The notes under the pieces were generated by a model, which was not told the origin of the DNA, ran no database searches, and saw only the letters and a program-made list of their open reading frames with translations. The position numbers were made by a program, and so were the translations under genes. Source: Limnephilus marmoratus (taxonomy: Eukaryota > Arthropoda > Insecta > Trichoptera > Limnephilidae). Taken from it: a stretch of DNA of 64,000 nucleotides. Of the stretch, positions 61,184 through 64,000 are shown piece after piece. The stretch lies in contig OU862913.1 in the NCBI GenBank assembly GCA_917880885.1, positions 21,833,286-21,897,285 on the forward strand, in the 5' to 3' direction. Every line of letters begins with the position of its first letter. Position 1 is the first letter of the stretch.

Positions 61184-62365
61184 GTCGAAAGCAATAAAAA
61201 TGCTTACTATTGATGTGTTGGTCTATCTGTGTGAACGTCAAGCGACGCCCACAAACCCGATAAGGCTCTCTGTCTTGCTTACTCTCACTTATTGTAACTA
61301 GTTAGAAGAGAGGCAAGTTTAACGACACCCTTTTGAGGCTGTACTTACAGGATGTCCTATTCATTCGTTTCTTAATTTGATTTAAACATACGTGCACCTA
61401 CATTTCGCAAGTGACAAAGTCAAATTTTTAAATTTGAAATAATAAATAGTTTTCATTATTTTTAATTCGAATCTTTATTAGTAGATTTACAGTGTTTGTG
61501 AATTGTGCAAGTTTAATATTTATTACCTACGATATCATGGAGTCATGTTACGAAACGGAACGTGGCAAATCACTGAATGGACCAACTCGTGAAATTTTAT
61601 TTCGTATGTTTAATTATTTTACTTATTCATAATGTAAAAAAACGGTGGTCAACTTTGAAGCATAAATGACTTGTATGATTTGACGTCTAAGGCAACTGGA
61701 GTATCACAGACTAGTACCTATTTAACAGTTCTTTTGTACCTTTGTGTTAGTAATCTGTTATATTTTATAGTTATATGATGACTGATACATAATTAAATAA
61801 TTACTGTTGCTGATGATTGCTAACACATAATTATAAAAAATAAATAATCCATATGCAGCCAAATTTTAAAGCACAGATTTTGGAAATCACACTTCATTTC
61901 AACATTAGGTTCTTAGTGTAGGTAAACCAAGTAATCCATGCGTATTGAGTTTTAAACGAAACTTTACAAATGTCAAATCCTTACAAAAAAATGACAGCAA
62001 TGGAGATGTTTTATATGGGAAATTTTCAACTTTGAAAACCGAATTTTAATGCATGTTTTTCCATTTATCCCGACCGAAACCGATGTTTCTTTTAGTAATT
62101 AAGTTTAACAGTAGTTTACTTTTCAAAATCTATGCCTATTAAACGTCTAGTGGCATGTGGTGGCTTGTAGATTATTTACTTTATAAAATGTTATATAAAT
62201 ATGAATATTATAATAAATTAATCTTTTTAAATAAGACAATATTTTTTAACCTTGTTGTTAGCTATGAATACCCACTTGAATTCCATCCTGAAGATTATCA
62301 CATTTAGTTAAAAAACTTATTTTTCTTCCTAAACCTTCAGTATTTCTATAAAAATGTTGTAATAA
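61184..62365. other. Unassigned AT-rich region
   Basis: About 1.2 kb of AT-rich DNA without an ORF above about 60 codons or any repeat that I recognise elsewhere in the window. Confidence 0.4.
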
Positions 62366-63640
62366 TAATAATAATTTGGATGATTTATATAGCGCCGTTT
62401 TTGTGAAAAATCACCTCAAGGGCGTTGTACAAACTTATAATACATTTCTAAAATCTAAAAAACTACTAGCTAGACAAACAATTAAAAACAACTTAAGGCT
62501 AAAAATTGCATACACTGGTTCATTGATCACCGATACGAAAATATATGTACAATATTTTGACCAATGAACGCGATGCTGCCTAAAATTTAATGAAAACAGG
62601 ACCATACTTACCTGAGAGGTCGCTTGAAATTAACACTGTATATTGTCCATTAAAAGAAATTTAGATAGAGTTCGCACGCAGAGGACATTATTGTGAACAC
62701 ATGTTATTTAATCCTGAAAAATATTTTAATATTAATATGTAATGTATTCTTTGACGAGTGTATTTTGGAAAGTAAAAGCAACATGTAAAGGTGGGTGGTG
62801 CAGTAGTACCTATAAGGATTTGATCTTTCTAAATGTGATTCGTCAAGAGACAGATTGATGTGTAAGGAATCGAGTAATTTTAATTCAGTAATAAAAGTGT
62901 GATTAAGACATAGCACAGACAATACAAGTATGATACTCTCAAATAGGTATATTTAAATTACGGGTATGAGCCCAAAAAGGAAGGTTTTTATTTTGAACCT
63001 AAACTCTGTTGGGCTTGTTATGCATCTTAATTCCGGAGGGAGTCTATTCCAAGCCTTAGGCCCAGATACACGATCACGATCTCCAAACATGGTATTTGGC
63101 TTTCGTTTAGGTTCTATTAGTCTGCCTTTAGCAGATGAAGTTGCTGATCTAAGGGTTAATTGTCTCGGACCGGTATTTTCCGGGACGCATAATTCGGAGA
63201 TGTAAGGGAACGTACCCATACTACGTGACCAACTTTTTGCAATTTTTAACCCCCCCCCCCCCCCCGGTGACCAAAATCCTAAGCAACCCGCCGCTCATTT
63301 GTATGGAGCGTGACATTTTGAAGACCCCCCCCCCCCCTAAACGTGTCACGTAGTATGGGTACGTTCCCTAAGGTGGGGCCATTTCGTTGATTGATTTAAA
63401 AACCATCCAGCACAATTTGTACTGGATTCTCTCAGGGCACTTGAGCTAGTGAAGGTTACGAAGGTGTTCTGAAATATGCGAATATTTAGAAACCCCAGTT
63501 ATGAGCCTTGCCGCTGCATTAAACACGGATTGAAGTTTGTCAATTTGATATTTTGGTAGACTTAAAGTTGGTAGACTTTGGTAGTAAAACAACATTAGTT
63601 TTATGTTACCGATTAAAACACGCTTTGGATTTGAATTCTC
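62366..63640 (-). pseudogene. CR1/L2-like LINE 3' end interrupted by a MITE
   Basis: Minus strand. Upstream part (about 63560-63372): LQSVFNAAARLITGVSKYSH, then LRNLH-stop-LKCPERIQYK and MVFKSINEMAPP. The frame resumes after the MITE with YISELCVPENTGPRQLTLRS and GPKAWNRLPPELRCITSPTE (63200-62953). The 3' UTR runs to 62366, ending with the complement of GCGCTATATAAATCATCCAA and (ATT)n. One premature stop plus the insertion disable it. A distinct subfamily from 22619 and 35915. Confidence 0.83.
63206..63368. mobile_element. Harbinger-like MITE, copy 2
   Basis: The same element as 27598-27751: ends GGGAACGTACCCATACTACG and its complement, flanked by TAA (63203-63205, 63369-63371). 163 bp, with longer C-runs than copy 1 and otherwise few differences. 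Confidence 0.9.
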
Positions 63641-64000
63641 AATTGTGAAATAATTATTAATTGCTTTTTTGTTAAAAGCCTAAAACGAAACATGCTGTAT
63701 GAAAGTTTTGCATCTGTGTAAGTACTGTGATGAAGTCAACTTAACTTGCGAGACCTATACAAAAAATTGTAATCTTCTCCATCTTTTTTTAGTGTATAAC
63801 AACTGTTTTATGGAGAACCTGAATAAAATAAATAAATAAAAACCCAATTGGTTTTTTTTATTGTTATTCGTATGTTTAATTTGTAGAACTCCTTTTTATT
63901 TTTTTTGTTTCTTTTACGCACCAGATTTAAATGTCCGGGTTAAATTTTCCCCACAGGAAAAACTAAACCCTTTCACACACTTCCCCAAATGATCATCTAG
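63641..64000. other. Unassigned AT-rich end of window
   Basis: An (AAATA)n run at about 63825-63841 could be the tail of another LINE, because GGAGAACCTGAATAAAATAA precedes it. No coding sequence recognised. Confidence 0.4.

Overview
The window is eukaryotic, AT-rich and made almost entirely of transposable elements in several insertion layers. I could not support any conventional host protein-coding gene, rRNA gene or intact tRNA gene. BEL/Pao and Ty3/Gypsy LTR elements, Jockey-, RTE- and CR1/L2-like LINEs, tRNA-derived SINEs, short Helitrons ending CTAGT, hAT, Tc1/mariner, Harbinger-like and TTAA-flanked elements, plus interstitial TTAGG-type runs, suggest an arthropod and most likely an insect. 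I cannot place it more precisely from sequence alone.

Layout. 1-9,000: unassigned AT-rich DNA with SINE, LINE and Helitron remnants. 9,030-20,990: a minus-strand two-ORF Jockey-like LINE whose ORF2 is interrupted twice. One insertion is a 6.4-kb BEL/Pao element with 357-bp LTRs that read as identical and a 5-bp target duplication (9,536-15,939). The other is a 5'-truncated RTE-like LINE on the opposite strand with an 8-bp duplication (16,874-18,049). 21,470-29,650: a Harbinger-like element, CR1/L2-like and other LINE tails, a tandem satellite built on a LINE 3'-end hairpin, and a SINE holding a hAT element that itself holds a Harbinger-like MITE. 30,150-35,460: two deleted hAT elements keeping transposase C-terminal fragments, a foldback element with 64-bp perfect inverted ends, LINE tails and a decayed Tc1/mariner element. 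35,460-47,900: mostly AT-rich DNA with LINE and SINE pieces, MITEs and a long inverted repeat. 47,890-56,707: a TA-flanked MITE split by a complete-looking 8.4-kb minus-strand Ty3/Gypsy element (48,287-56,694) with 655-bp LTRs that read as identical. 57,085-64,000: LINE pieces, a second copy of the TTAA-flanked MITE, and a CR1/L2-like LINE interrupted by a second copy of the Harbinger-like MITE.

The genes present serve the elements' own movement. The Gypsy element has gag and pol (protease, RT, RNase H, integrase) joined by a -1 frame relation at a canonical slippery heptamer just before the gag stop. The BEL polyprotein is open end to end except for one in-frame TGA in the RT region. The Jockey-like LINE carries a zinc-knuckle ORF1 and an endonuclease-RT ORF2 whose frame continues across both insertions. 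Everything else is fragmentary, non-autonomous or non-coding. Boundaries with target duplications or exact inverted ends are reliable to the base. Boundaries of LINE tails, SINEs and Helitron 5' ends are approximate.
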